64,000 nt of DNA, from positions 101,532-165,531 of the forward strand of contig CAMYMF010000002.1 in the NCBI GenBank assembly GCA_947259355.1, read 5' to 3'. The notes beneath the pieces are model-generated. The model was not told the DNA's origin. It searched no databases and saw only the letters and a program-made list of their open reading frames with translations. Positions 44,394 through 54,009 of the stretch are shown here, in pieces. Source of the stretch: an uncultured Nitrospirota bacterium (lineage in GTDB: Bacteria > CG2-30-53-67). A program made the position numbers and the translations under genes. Each line of letters opens with the position of its first letter. The first letter of the stretch is position 1.

Positions 44394-46090
44394 CCGGCCT
44401 GCCCCAGCATCTCTCGCGCGTGGGCGACGGTGGTCTGCGTAATATCGAGCCCGCCCAGCATCCGGGCGATCTCTTGAACACGCTCCTGGCCTTCCAGGGT
44501 TCGGACCCGGACAATCGTCCGTCCTCGGACCACTTTTTTGGAGATATGGCAATGGGTCTGCCCCAGACTTGCGACCTGCGGCAGATGGGTCACGCAGATG
44601 ACCTGCTTACCCTCGGCCACGTAGCGGAGACGCTTTCCGAGGATCTCCGCCACGGCACCTCCCACCCCCGCATCGACTTCGTCGAATATCAGAACCCCCA
44701 CCCGGTCGACATCGGCGAGGACCGTCTTGATGGCCAGCATGATCCGGGAGAGCTCGCCGCCCGAGGCGATGCTCGCCAGCGGCTGGAGCGGTTCTCCGGG
44801 GTTCGCAGAGACCAGAAACTCCACCGTGTCCACCCCCCGGTGAGTGAGGGCGTTTCCGTGACGGTCTCTCAGCCGGCTCTGCCCGGCCCGGCGTTTCTGC
44901 GGCCGTACCGAGAAACGGATGGCTGGCATCCCCAGATCCGAGAGTTCCCGGGCCAGCTCCTGTTCCATCCTTCGGCCTGCGTCCGCGCGGGCTGCAGAGA
45001 GCCTGTCCGCCAGCGCACTTGCTTCCACCAAGTTTTGTTCGAAGGCATCCTGCAGACGGGCCCCTTCCTCTTCGCTGTTGGTCAGCCGCTGCAGCTCGGC
45101 CTCGGACTCCTCGCGGCATCGAAGCACCGCCTCAATACTCTCGCCATATTTGCGTTTCAGGCTGCGCAGTTTGTGGAGCCGGTCTTCCAGTTCGGCCAAT
45201 CGGGTCGGATCGGGCTCAAGCCGGGCCGCATAATCACGCAGGGTATAGGCCAAATCCTCCAGGCGGTATTTCACTTCTTCGCCCTGAGCCGTCCAGGGAC
45301 CCGTTTCGGGGTCGAGGGAGGCCAACTCCTGTAGGATGGTGAGGAGCCGGCCGATGCTGTCGGAGAGAGACTCGTCGGACTCGTGCAGCAGGGTATAGGC
45401 GCCCTGCGATAGGGAGGTGAGGCGTTCGGCGTTTCCCAAGAGTCGACATTCTCGTTCCAAGGTTTCCTCTTCACCGGCCTTCGGGTCGATGGAGGCGATT
45501 TCATCAATCTGGAAGCGCAAGAAGTCGAGGCGGCGTTCCCGGTCGCGCGAGGCCGACTCGAGCCCCACCAAGGCCTCCTGCAGCGATGCGAGACGCGTGT
45601 AACAGACTTCGTAGGCTTGACGGGTGTCGTGATGCCGGCCAAAGGCATCGAGCAGGTCGAGGTGTTGCTCCCGGTTTAGCAGTGAGTGATGGGCATGCTG
45701 TCCGTGCACATCGACCAGATTCCGCCAGAGTTTTCCGAGAAGGCCCAGGGTGGCCGGGTCCCCGTTGACCGTGATCTTGCCTTTGCCGGTGCGGCTGAGC
45801 ACCCGGTGCACAACGATTTCGCCGTCGGGCGCGTCCACGCCCAGTTCCTGTACCTCGTCGAGTTTGTCCGGGGCATGGCTCAGATCGAAGCGTGCAGCGA
45901 TGCGCGCCGCGTCGGCGCCGGCGCGGATGCGATCCGTCGCCGCTCGGTCGCCGAGAATCAGTCCCATGGCGCCGATCAGAATGGATTTGCCCGCACCGGT
46001 ATCGCCGGTGATGATGTTCAGTCCGGGTGAAAAGCCCAGAGAGAGCTCTTCGATGATGGCATAGTTCTGGATGCGCAAATCCCGGAGCAT
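44390..46090 (-). CDS. recN: DNA repair protein RecN
   Basis: RecN is an SMC-like ATPase of double-strand break repair. The 566-residue protein has LRIQNYAIIEELSLGF, the P-loop GDTGAGKSILI, VDVHGQHAHHSLLN, a central coiled coil (~residues 150-370), the ABC signature SIASGGELSRIMLAIK and Walker B VLIFDEVDAGVGGAVAE, then QVICVTHLPQVAS. ATG 46090 follows GAAGG; a TTG five codons upstream overlaps radA. The stop overlaps the next gene. Confidence 0.96.
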   Translation of the reverse strand: MLRDLRIQNYAIIEELSLGFSPGLNIITGDTGAGKSILIGAMGLILGDRAATDRIRAGADAARIAARFDLSHAPDKLDEVQELGVDAPDGEIVVHRVLSRTGKGKITVNGDPATLGLLGKLWRNLVDVHGQHAHHSLLNREQHLDLLDAFGRHHDTRQAYEVCYTRLASLQEALVGLESASRDRERRLDFLRFQIDEIASIDPKAGEEETLERECRLLGNAERLTSLSQGAYTLLHESDESLSDSIGRLLTILQELASLDPETGPWTAQGEEVKYRLEDLAYTLRDYAARLEPDPTRLAELEDRLHKLRSLKRKYGESIEAVLRCREESEAELQRLTNSEEEGARLQDAFEQNLVEASALADRLSAARADAGRRMEQELARELSDLGMPAIRFSVRPQKRRAGQSRLRDRHGNALTHRGVDTVEFLVSANPGEPLQPLASIASGGELSRIMLAIKTVLADVDRVGVLIFDEVDAGVGGAVAEILGKRLRYVAEGKQVICVTHLPQVASLGQTHCHISKKVVRGRTIVRVRTLEGQERVQEIARMLGGLDITQTTVAHAREMLGQAG

Positions 46091-46097
46091 GGCGCCT

Positions 46098-47447
46098 TCA
46101 CCCAAATAAAATCTCTATCAGCTCGTCCACCGAGGCAACCCCGATGACGTCCAGGCCGTTCGGTTCGACCTCTGCACGGCACCGCTGCGGCAGGATGCAG
46201 CGTTCAAAGCCTAGTTTGGCGCCCTCCCGCAACCGGGCCTGGGGCCGGCTGACCGCGCGGATTTCACCGCCGAGTCCCACCTCTCCGAAGAGGAGTGTCT
46301 TCGCGTCGATGGGGCGGCCGCGGTGGTTCGACACCACCGCCGAGAGTGTGCCCAGATCCGCAGCCGGTTCGCTCAGCGTCATCCCGCCGACGACATTGAC
46401 GAAGATGTCCTGGCTAGACAGGGGCGTGCCAGCCCGCTTCTCCAGAACGGCCACCAACAGATTCACGCGGTTCTTGTCGACGCCCGTGGTCATCCGTCGG
46501 GGGACGCCGAACTCCACCGGGCAGACCAGTGCCTGTATTTCCACCAGAATGGGGCGGGTGCCCTCCAGGCTTGCGACGACCGCCGAACCGGCCACGTCGG
46601 CCGGCCGTTCCGCCAGAAATATCTCCGATGGGTTCACCACTTCCGCCAGGCCGTCCTCCCGCATCTGAAAGACCCCCACCTCCTGGGTGGAGCCGAAGCG
46701 GTTTTTCATGGTGCGCAGAATACGATAGGTGTGTCCTCGGTCTCCCTCAAAATAGAGGACGGTGTCCACCATGTGTTCGAGCACGCGGGGCCCTGCGATG
46801 CTGCCGTCCTTGGTGACGTGACCGATGAGGAAGAGGGAGATGTTCTCGCGCTTTGCCATTGCGGTGAGCAGACCCGCCGCTTCTCGCACTTGACTGACCG
46901 AACCGGGGGCGGAGTGAATGCCCTCCGTATAAACGGTCTGCACCGAATCGATGATGAGCGCCGCTGGGCGGACGTCCGAGACAACGGCGAGAATATGCTC
47001 CAGGGCGTTTTCCGCGAGGAGTGTCAGCCCCGGGGCGTTGACGCCGAGGCGGTCAGCCCGTAGCTTGATCTGGCGCAGCGATTCCTCGCCGGAGACATAG
47101 AGTGTGGGGGCCTGCCGCGAGCCCAGCAGCCCCGCGATCTGCAGCAGCAGCGTCGATTTGCCGATCCCCGGGTCGCCCCCGATGAGGGTGACCGAGCCCT
47201 GCACCAGTCCACCGCCCAAAACCCGGTCCATTTCGGACATGCCGATGGGGACGCGTTCGTCGTGGTGGGTGGCGATCTCAGCCAGGGTGACCGGCTGGGC
47301 GCGCAGCCCGGGGGCGGCTGGCTTGCGGGGCGTCTCGGCCTCCTCTACAAAGCTGTTCCATTCGCCGCAGTCTGTGCAACGGCCGACCCAGCGGGGCGAG
47401 TGCTGTCCGCAGTTCTGGCAAACAAAGTGGCTTTTCGTTTTGGCCAT
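46098..47447 (-). CDS. radA: DNA repair protein RadA (Sms)
   Basis: RadA is a RecA-like branch-migration helicase. The 449-residue protein starts with a C4 zinc finger (CQNCG...CTDCG), followed by the P-loop GGDPGIGKSTLL, the diagnostic KNRFG motif and a C-terminal LonC-like domain including VVGGMTLSEPAADLG. It lies between mlaD and recN on the same strand, only seven bases upstream of the recN ATG. Confidence 0.96.
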   Translation of the reverse strand: MAKTKSHFVCQNCGQHSPRWVGRCTDCGEWNSFVEEAETPRKPAAPGLRAQPVTLAEIATHHDERVPIGMSEMDRVLGGGLVQGSVTLIGGDPGIGKSTLLLQIAGLLGSRQAPTLYVSGEESLRQIKLRADRLGVNAPGLTLLAENALEHILAVVSDVRPAALIIDSVQTVYTEGIHSAPGSVSQVREAAGLLTAMAKRENISLFLIGHVTKDGSIAGPRVLEHMVDTVLYFEGDRGHTYRILRTMKNRFGSTQEVGVFQMREDGLAEVVNPSEIFLAERPADVAGSAVVASLEGTRPILVEIQALVCPVEFGVPRRMTTGVDKNRVNLLVAVLEKRAGTPLSSQDIFVNVVGGMTLSEPAADLGTLSAVVSNHRGRPIDAKTLLFGEVGLGGEIRAVSRPQARLREGAKLGFERCILPQRCRAEVEPNGLDVIGVASVDELIEILFG

Positions 47448-47495
47448 GGTTTTCCGTGTCCTTACCGGGTCCGCGTCAAGAGCGTCACCGCGATG

Positions 47496-48902
47496 CTAAC
47501 GCAGGGGGAGAAGTCCAAAAAGGTCTTTGATGTCCTCGTCTTGGAACCTAATGCCCGCGCCGTAGAAAAGCGAAGAGTCTTCGGCGTTCAGAAAATTATC
47601 ATAGCCCGCATTGATGTGAAAATAGTTCAGAAAGTTATAATCGACGCGAAACTTGGCGTGGGCATGACCGCCGAAACTGTTCTCCCCTTCCATGTCCCAG
47701 AGGTCCAGATGCAGTCCCAAGCGCCGGCCCAGGAGGGTGTGGTCCACACCGATGCCGCCGGTGCTCTCCTGCAGTCCCAGCCGGAAGGAGGTCTGCCCGA
47801 ATGTTTTGCCGAACATGGCGGTGAAGAGCATGTCGTCGGAGGTTTTTCGCTCCTGAACGGTTTGCGTCACTTCAGTGGGGAAAAAGTCCGTACCGGCGCC
47901 GGGGCCGGTATTGGTGATCCGCCGGGTGGTCAGCGTCTCGGAACGATCTCCCTTCGTTCCCTCGGGACTCACCAGTTCGAAGAGGAAGAATTTGTCTTTG
48001 CGGGGCTGGAGCTTCAGCGAGACATACCCTTTGGTGTCATCCGCTTCCACGAGATTTTCACCACGGAGGGAGACGTAGGTGTTGTATTTCTTTTTCACAC
48101 CGAGGACATCCTGCGCCGAGACGAGCACCTCTTCCAGGTTGTCAGAGATGTTGTCCTCGTTGACCAGGCGTCCCAGGGTGCCCTGCCCCTGGTCTACTTT
48201 GCGAAAGATGCTGTCCATGGATCGGGTGGCCGAGCGGCTATGGGCCAGGGTTTCCTGGAAGCTGGCCAAATTTTCCACCAGGGTGCGGTTGAGGCTCGTG
48301 CTGAGCGCGTCCATATTCTCGATGACCCGGGTGATGCGGGCATCGTTTTTCTGGATCACGCTGCTGAGGTTCGTCGTGACATCATGGAAGCCCTGCAGCA
48401 ATTCACGGATCGAGCGCTCCCCCTCTGTGCCTCCCAAGGCCCCGCGCAATGAGGAGGTGACCGACTTGAGGTCGTCTGCAATGGCCGTAAGCTTTCCGAC
48501 CAGTTGCCCGATGTCTTCCGTCGTGGCGGGAGCCACCAGTGTTTCACCGTCCCGCACGGCCTCCGGTGCACTTCCCAGATCCAATTCCACATATTTGTCG
48601 CCCAGCAGTCCGACGGAGCGGATCCGGGCTTGCGTGTCCCGCGGGACGTCCGTATCAATGCGCACCGTGACGTCCGCTCGCCCATCCAGCAGGCCGATCT
48701 TTTCGACTCGCCCCACCTCCACGCCCGCAATCTTTACCGACGCATCCTCGGTGAGACCGGCCGCAGAGTCAAATAGAATGTGGACGGATTTGTCTCCGCG
48801 CGCGGCCATGCGGAACTCACCCACCCGAAAGGACATGAAGGTGAGCAACAGTATGCCCGCGAAAACAAGCAGCCCCACCTTGGCTTCCGTGGTCAACTTC
48901 AT
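47496..48902 (-). CDS. mlaD: MlaD-like MCE-domain protein with a C-terminal beta-rich extension
   Basis: The periplasmic lipid-binding component of the Mla phospholipid system. It has an N-terminal anchor (~residues 8-25), an MCE domain (~35-120: GASVKIAGVEVG-like core, LLGDKYVEL) and a long helical region (~125-260). Residues ~270-468 form a beta-rich domain with alternating aromatic/polar strands (YVSLKLQPRKDKFFLFEL, FRVDYNFLNYFHINAGYD) ending YGAGIRF. This looks like an outer-membrane-type or barrel-like module, longer than the ~180-residue E. coli MlaD. Confidence 0.85.
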   Translation of the reverse strand: MKLTTEAKVGLLVFAGILLLTFMSFRVGEFRMAARGDKSVHILFDSAAGLTEDASVKIAGVEVGRVEKIGLLDGRADVTVRIDTDVPRDTQARIRSVGLLGDKYVELDLGSAPEAVRDGETLVAPATTEDIGQLVGKLTAIADDLKSVTSSLRGALGGTEGERSIRELLQGFHDVTTNLSSVIQKNDARITRVIENMDALSTSLNRTLVENLASFQETLAHSRSATRSMDSIFRKVDQGQGTLGRLVNEDNISDNLEEVLVSAQDVLGVKKKYNTYVSLRGENLVEADDTKGYVSLKLQPRKDKFFLFELVSPEGTKGDRSETLTTRRITNTGPGAGTDFFPTEVTQTVQERKTSDDMLFTAMFGKTFGQTSFRLGLQESTGGIGVDHTLLGRRLGLHLDLWDMEGENSFGGHAHAKFRVDYNFLNYFHINAGYDNFLNAEDSSLFYGAGIRFQDEDIKDLFGLLPLR

Positions 48903-49678
48903 TGGATCCCCCTCTGCATCAACTCTTCTTCCAGGTCCTTCGAAATGGGCCCTTCCGCCTGCCCGGTGATGAACTGCCGGACGTAGGGGTTGTCGGTGTC
49001 GCGGATCTCCTCGGGCGTGCCGACCTGCAGGATCTGCCCCCGGTAGAGCATCGCGATGCGATCAGCGATTTTGTAGGCGCTCACCATGTCGTGGGTAATG
49101 GCCACCGACGTGACCTGGAGTTTCTCCCGCATGCTGATCATCAGGTTGTTGATCATGTCCGCGTTGATGGGATCGAGTCCGGTGGTTGGTTCGTCGTAGA
49201 GCAGAATCCGGGGTTCCATGGCGATGGCCCGCGCAAGTCCCACCCGTTTCTGCATGCCGCCGGAGAGTTGCGAGGGGCGCAGGTCTTCCACGCCATAGAG
49301 GCCCACCATGGCCAGCCTCTCTGTCGCCTTTCGGCGGATGGCGCTGTCCGAGAGGGTCGTATGCTGCTTTAGGCCGAACCCGACGTTTTCCCACACGCTG
49401 AGAGAGTCGAAGAGTGCAGCCGCCTGAAAGAGCATGCCGAATTTCTTCCGGACTGCGTTCAAGTCTTCCTCGCTCATCTGCGAGATGTCGTCGCCATCGA
49501 TGAGGATTTGACCGGTGTCGGGACGTAGGATGCCGATCATGTGTTTGATGAGCACACTCTTGCCCGAACCGCTTCCTCCGATGATGACCAGGCTCTCACC
49601 CTGTCGGACCTCGAGATCAATGCCGCGCAGGACATGGTTCTTCTGAAACGATTTGTGCAATCCCGATATGCGTATCAT
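48899..49678 (-). CDS. mlaF: Phospholipid ABC transporter ATP-binding protein MlaF
   Basis: The cytoplasmic ATPase of the Mla system. The 259-residue protein has Walker A GGSGSGKSVLI, Q-loop LFQAAALFDSL, signature LSGGMQKRVGLARA, Walker B ILLYDEPTTGLDP and the switch ITHDM. The stop overlaps the mlaD ATG (ATGA), and mlaE lies 40 bases upstream, so the three form an operon. Confidence 0.96.
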   Translation of the reverse strand: MIRISGLHKSFQKNHVLRGIDLEVRQGESLVIIGGSGSGKSVLIKHMIGILRPDTGQILIDGDDISQMSEEDLNAVRKKFGMLFQAAALFDSLSVWENVGFGLKQHTTLSDSAIRRKATERLAMVGLYGVEDLRPSQLSGGMQKRVGLARAIAMEPRILLYDEPTTGLDPINADMINNLMISMREKLQVTSVAITHDMVSAYKIADRIAMLYRGQILQVGTPEEIRDTDNPYVRQFITGQAEGPISKDLEEELMQRGIQ

Positions 49679-49718
49679 TGTCTTGATGCCTTTCCCGGCG
49701 GCCCGATTCCGTCCGTCC

Positions 49719-50489
49719 TCAGAAGAGGATGGCCGTCAGAAAATAGTCCGAGATGAGAATCATCATCGAGGAGATGACCACGGACCCGGTGGTGGCCTTG
49801 CCCACCCCTTCCGCGCCCCCTCTGGTGTAGAAGCCCTTGTAGCTTCCAATCAGTGCGATGATCAGTCCAAAGGCCGCGGCCTTTAGCAGCCCACTGTAGA
49901 TGTCGGTGAACTCCAGGTAGTCCCACGTCCGGTTGAGATAGACCGTGGGGTTTGCGTGGAGCACCCGGACGCTGACGAAATAACCGCCGTAGATGCCGAC
50001 GATGTCTGACAACACCGTCATGAGGGGCAACGTCACGATACCCGCAAGGATGCGCGGCACCACCAGGTATTTGATGGGGTTGGTGGCCAGGGTGTGCAGC
50101 GCGTCGATCTGTTCGGTGACCCGCATGGTGCCGAGCTCAGCGGCCATGGCGGAGCCGGCCCGACCGGCAACGATGAGCCCCGTCAGCACCGGCCCGAGTT
50201 CGCGCGTCATGGAGAGCGACACGACTGTTCCCACCAGGCTCTCCGCATTGAAGCGCTGAAAGCCCGTGTGGGTCTGCAGGGCCAGAACCATGCCGGTAAA
50301 GGTGGCCGTGATGAGTACCACCGGGATGGAATTGACCCCCACCTCCAGCATCTGTCGGATCGCGTTTTTCAAGTAGTATGGCGGCCGAATGCCCCATCGG
50401 CACGCCTGCAGGAGGAGCTGGACAATCTTGCCGGTCTCTTCGATGAACCGGAGAAGCCGGCTGCCGAGCATCTCCAGAAACTTCAGCAC
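49719..50489 (-). CDS. mlaE: Phospholipid ABC transporter permease MlaE
   Basis: This 256-residue MlaE-family permease has about five to six membrane helices and the conserved block MTRELGPVLTGLIVAGRAGSAMAAELGTMRVTEQIDAL. It would move phospholipids between MlaD and the inner membrane. The start is GTG with AAGGAGA six bases upstream. It starts 56 bases after alr. Confidence 0.95.
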   Translation of the reverse strand: MLKFLEMLGSRLLRFIEETGKIVQLLLQACRWGIRPPYYLKNAIRQMLEVGVNSIPVVLITATFTGMVLALQTHTGFQRFNAESLVGTVVSLSMTRELGPVLTGLIVAGRAGSAMAAELGTMRVTEQIDALHTLATNPIKYLVVPRILAGIVTLPLMTVLSDIVGIYGGYFVSVRVLHANPTVYLNRTWDYLEFTDIYSGLLKAAAFGLIIALIGSYKGFYTRGGAEGVGKATTGSVVISSMMILISDYFLTAILF

Positions 50490-50545
50490 ATCTGTCTCCT
50501 TGCGGTCTTAAATCCGCCGCCGCCAACTGATGACGTTGCGACCCA

Positions 50546-51667
50546 CTAGTCTACATAGTGCCGGGGCACTCGAGCGCCGATGCAACAGAGTATTTCGTAC
50601 GCAATCGTGTCGGACCATCTGGCCAGGTCCCAGGCACTGATCGTTTCGGCCCCGTCCCGCCCAATGAGTGTCACCACGTCGCCCGGGGCCAGAGCGTCGA
50701 TGTCCGTCACATCAGCCAGGATCATGTCCATGGTCACCGTGCCGACCACCGGGGCGCGCCGGCCTCCCACCAGAACCTGTGCGCGATTCGATAATCGGCG
50801 GGGGTAGCCGTCGGCGTAGCCCACCGGGAGGGTGGCGATGCGGCTGCGCCGCCGGGTGACAAAGGTTCCCCCATAGCTCAACGGGGTTCCCCGAGGCACC
50901 TCCTTGAGGTGGATGATCCGCGTCCGCCAGGAAAGCACCGGTTTGAGCGGCACCTTGCCTGGAAAGGACTCGGAGGGCGGGTACCCGTAAAGCATAATCC
51001 CGGGGCGCACCATATTGAAGAAGGCGGCGGGGAATTTCATCACCGCCGCGCTGTTCGACAGATGCCAGAAGGGGACTGCCATGCCCCGCTTGCGGATTCG
51101 CTCCTCCAGGGCGACGAATCGTTGCAGTTGCCAATCGGTGAAAGTCCGATCTTGCAGATCGGCATCGGCGAAATGTGAAAGCACGCCGACCAGCTGCAGC
51201 GCGGGGAGTTCGGCGATCCGCGTGAGGGCCTGTTCCGCCTCCTCTAGGGCGAACCCGACGCGGCCCATGCCTGTGTCTATCTTCACGTGAACGGGCAGGC
51301 GGGTGCCCGCGGCCGCAACCGTCTTCGAAAGTGCTTCAGCCCAGTTGAGGTTGTAGAGGACGGGCGTCAGATCGTGTTCGATGAGCTGGTCGTGCTGATC
51401 GGGGAAGACGCCGCCCAGCACGGTGATCTCAGCCGTCAGTCCCCCCTGACGCAGCGCTGTGCCTTCCTCAACGGTGGCCACACCCAGATGCTCTACGCCC
51501 TCCTGCACAAGAACATGGCCGACCGGAACGGCACCGTGCCCGTAGGCGTTTGCCTTGATGACCGCCAGGATTCCCCGTTCGGGTCCGATGAGCCGCTTGA
51601 TCTGGTTGAGATTGAAACGAAAGGCCTGCAGATCGATTTCAGCTGAAGTGGGGCGCGGACTCGGCAT
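50546..51667 (-). CDS. alr: Alanine racemase
   Basis: This PLP enzyme makes D-alanine for peptidoglycan. The 373-residue protein has AEIDLQAFRFNL, catalytic Lys38 in VIKANAYGHG, the dimer-active-site Tyr in LSYGGTF, HVKIDTGMGRVG, MVRPGIMLYGYPP and VTMDMILADVT. The ATG at 51667 lies inside the end of dnaB (28-base overlap) with AGGAAAGGGA upstream. The supply of D-Ala fits the ddl and murF genes of the same window. Confidence 0.96.
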   Translation of the reverse strand: MPSPRPTSAEIDLQAFRFNLNQIKRLIGPERGILAVIKANAYGHGAVPVGHVLVQEGVEHLGVATVEEGTALRQGGLTAEITVLGGVFPDQHDQLIEHDLTPVLYNLNWAEALSKTVAAAGTRLPVHVKIDTGMGRVGFALEEAEQALTRIAELPALQLVGVLSHFADADLQDRTFTDWQLQRFVALEERIRKRGMAVPFWHLSNSAAVMKFPAAFFNMVRPGIMLYGYPPSESFPGKVPLKPVLSWRTRIIHLKEVPRGTPLSYGGTFVTRRRSRIATLPVGYADGYPRRLSNRAQVLVGGRRAPVVGTVTMDMILADVTDIDALAPGDVVTLIGRDGAETISAWDLARWSDTIAYEILCCIGARVPRHYVD

Positions 51668-53018
51668 AATCCCTTTCCTGGTCCCGGGGGCTGAAGTTTT
51701 GGAACAGAGTGAAGCGCCGTTCGAAGTGCAGTGGCACGGTGCCGGTGGGGCCGTTGCGTTGTTTGCCGATGATGATTTCGGCCTTGCCCTTGTTTTCCTC
51801 GGTCTCTTTGTAGACCTCCTCCCGGGAGACAAAGAGGATGACATCGGCATCCTGTTCAATGGCGCCCGATTCCCGCAGATCTGCCAGCATGGGGCGCTTG
51901 TCGTTGCGGGACTCCACGCTGCGGTTGAGCTGGGACAGCGCAATCACGGGGATGTTCAACTCCTTGGCCAGTGCCTTGAGGGAGCGGGAAATCTCGGAGA
52001 TCTCCTGCTCCCGCCGCTCGGCGGAGGTTTGGCCCCGCATGAGCTGCAGGTAATCGACGATGACCATGGCCAGGCCGTGCTCGAGCATGAGCCGCCGGCT
52101 CTTGGCCCGCATCTCCAGAATCGAAATGGCCGGCGTGTCGTCAATGAATATGGGGGCATCCGAGAGATCGCCTGCGGCATTCGTGAGTTTGCCCCAGTCG
52201 GTCTTCTTCAGCTGACCCGTACGCAGGCGGTGGGCATCGACGCGGGCCTCGGCACAGAGCATCCGGATGACGAGCTGCTCCTTGGACATCTCCAGAGAGA
52301 AGATGGCCACCGGTTTTTTACTCTGGATGCCGACGTGCTGGGCGATGTTCAGGCAGAAGGCCGTCTTGCCCATGGAGGGCCTCCCGGCGACGATGATGAG
52401 ATCCGAAGGCTGGAAGCCCGATGTCCGGGTGTCCAGATCGGCGAAGCCGCTTGGTACGCCGGTGATGAGCTCCTTTCTCTCATAAAGACTTTCGATGAAT
52501 TCAAAGCTGTTCTTGATGATATGCTCGATCCCCACGAACCCCTGGCGAATGTTCTCACCGGTGATTTCGAAGATCCGTTTTTCCGCGAGTTCCAGGAGTT
52601 CCTCCGTACCCACGGCCTCATCAAAGCCTTCGCGCACGATCTCGGTGGCGGCATGGATCAGTCGCCGCGCCACCGCCTTTTCTTTGACGATGCGGATGTA
52701 GTGTAAGACGTTGGCAGCGGTGGGAACGACTTCCGTGAGCTGGCTCAGGTAGGCCGCGCCGCCGACAGCATCGATGCGCTCTTTGCGTAGGAGATGGTCC
52801 CGAAGGGTGACCAAATCGATGGCCTCCCCCGCGGTGCTCATCTCGATCATGGCCTGGAAGATTTTCTGGTGGGCGGCCTTGTAAAAATCGGCTGCCCGGA
52901 GATGTTCCATGGCCTGGTTCAGAGCCGTATTCTGCAGCAGCACGGCGCCCAGAACAGCCTGCTCAGCCTCGATATTCTGGGGCGGAACTCTCTCGAGGAT
53001 CTCACCGGATGGAAGCAC
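51639..53018 (-). CDS. dnaB: Replicative DNA helicase DnaB
   Basis: DnaB is the hexameric replication-fork helicase. The 459-residue protein has the N-terminal domain (PPQNIEAEQAVLGAVLL), linker, and RecA-like core with Walker A GRPSMGKTAF, SLEMSKEQL, Walker B VIVDYLQLM and SQLNRSVESR. No intein is present. GTG 53018 follows AAGGGAGGGGG and gives the usual length; the frame stays open upstream without similarity. The 3' end overlaps alr. Confidence 0.96.
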   Translation of the reverse strand: MLPSGEILERVPPQNIEAEQAVLGAVLLQNTALNQAMEHLRAADFYKAAHQKIFQAMIEMSTAGEAIDLVTLRDHLLRKERIDAVGGAAYLSQLTEVVPTAANVLHYIRIVKEKAVARRLIHAATEIVREGFDEAVGTEELLELAEKRIFEITGENIRQGFVGIEHIIKNSFEFIESLYERKELITGVPSGFADLDTRTSGFQPSDLIIVAGRPSMGKTAFCLNIAQHVGIQSKKPVAIFSLEMSKEQLVIRMLCAEARVDAHRLRTGQLKKTDWGKLTNAAGDLSDAPIFIDDTPAISILEMRAKSRRLMLEHGLAMVIVDYLQLMRGQTSAERREQEISEISRSLKALAKELNIPVIALSQLNRSVESRNDKRPMLADLRESGAIEQDADVILFVSREEVYKETEENKGKAEIIIGKQRNGPTGTVPLHFERRFTLFQNFSPRDQERDYAESAPHFS

Positions 53019-53348
53019 TGCCCCCTCCCTTATCGTGATGATGTCCAACCCGGATGTAGCCTGAGTGATCTTTGTGAGAGGCTGTGGAGGTGCCACCGAC
53101 AAAACGCAGACGATTGTCCGACTGAAGACCGATCGAAACAATGAATCTCGAAGTCAGAAAATCTTCTGTAACGCCGCAGGTGGCAGACGATCCTGCCTCG
53201 CCATGAATCGACTCGTGCACTATCCTGGCTCAGAGGTGTGGGTGCCGCTGCGGACAGACATGCCCAAGCGACGCAAAGAACCACGCTTCACAAGAAACCC
53301 GGCAGGAAAGAAAGGCCTTGTGTTCTCCAGTAATCCGGAACGGGACAC
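53019..53348 (-). other. Spacer between rplI and dnaB
   Basis: About 330 bases separate the end of rplI from the dnaB start. No recognisable gene, RNA or strong terminator is seen; the short open frames present lack ribosome sites and family motifs. Confidence 0.4.
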
Positions 53349-53795
53349 CTACGTTTCTTCTACGACCCAGACTTTAAGCTCCGCAGTCACTTCCGGATGG
53401 AGTTTAATGGGGACGGTATAGACACCGAGCTTCTTAATGGGCTCTTCCAGGAGGACCTTGTTCTTCTCGACCTGAATGCCTTCCTCCTGCAGGGCGTCCG
53501 CAATATTCTTGTTTGTCACCGACCCAAATAGCCGATCGTTTTCGCCCACCCTCTGGGCAATGGTTACGGAGATCGATTCGAGTTTGTGCGCCAGCCCCTG
53601 GGCGCTCTTGGTGGCTTTGAAGACGCGATCCTGGATCTGTTTCTTCTGATGTTCGAGCTGTTTGATGTTCCGCAGGGTGGCCTCGATGGCCATGCCCTTG
53701 GGGATCAGATAGTTGCGGGCGTATCCCGGTTTGACGCGAACCATGTCACCCACGGACCCAAGATTTGCCACGTCCTCCCTCAAGATCACTTGCAT
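53349..53795 (-). CDS. rplI: 50S ribosomal protein L9
   Basis: L9 binds 23S rRNA with its N domain. The 148-residue protein begins MQVILREDVANLG and has the conserved GDMVRVKPGYARNYLIPKG. A long central helix and the C-terminal domain LFGSVTNKNIADAL follow. ATG 53795 fits the family N terminus and has GAGGAG upstream. The usual rpsF and rpsR partners are not adjacent; its own promoter is present. Confidence 0.97.
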   Translation of the reverse strand: MQVILREDVANLGSVGDMVRVKPGYARNYLIPKGMAIEATLRNIKQLEHQKKQIQDRVFKATKSAQGLAHKLESISVTIAQRVGENDRLFGSVTNKNIADALQEEGIQVEKNKVLLEEPIKKLGVYTVPIKLHPEVTAELKVWVVEET

Positions 53796-53832
53796 GAAAA
53801 CAACTCCTCTTCCAAAAAATGAATTGCTGAAA

Positions 53833-53860
53833 TATATAATAGCCCAACGAGAAGTGTCAA
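53833..53860 (-). promoter_or_regulatory. Sigma-70 promoter for rplI
   Basis: On the minus strand, TTGACA (53860-53855) and TATATA (53838-53833) are 16 bases apart; a TATATT two bases further is an alternative. Transcription would begin near 53826, ~30 bases before the ATG. Confidence 0.7.
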
Positions 53861-54009
53861 GATGAAAGCTCACAAAAAGCGTTTGCGGGGGTGCAGGTTT
53901 TTATGTAAAGTGGGAATCATTGTGATCCAAGCGTCAAGAATTTGAAACACGGAAGGCGCCACGGCATTTGGTGCATGCAATCGTGCTGCGGTGAAGGAGA
54001 GATGCCGGC

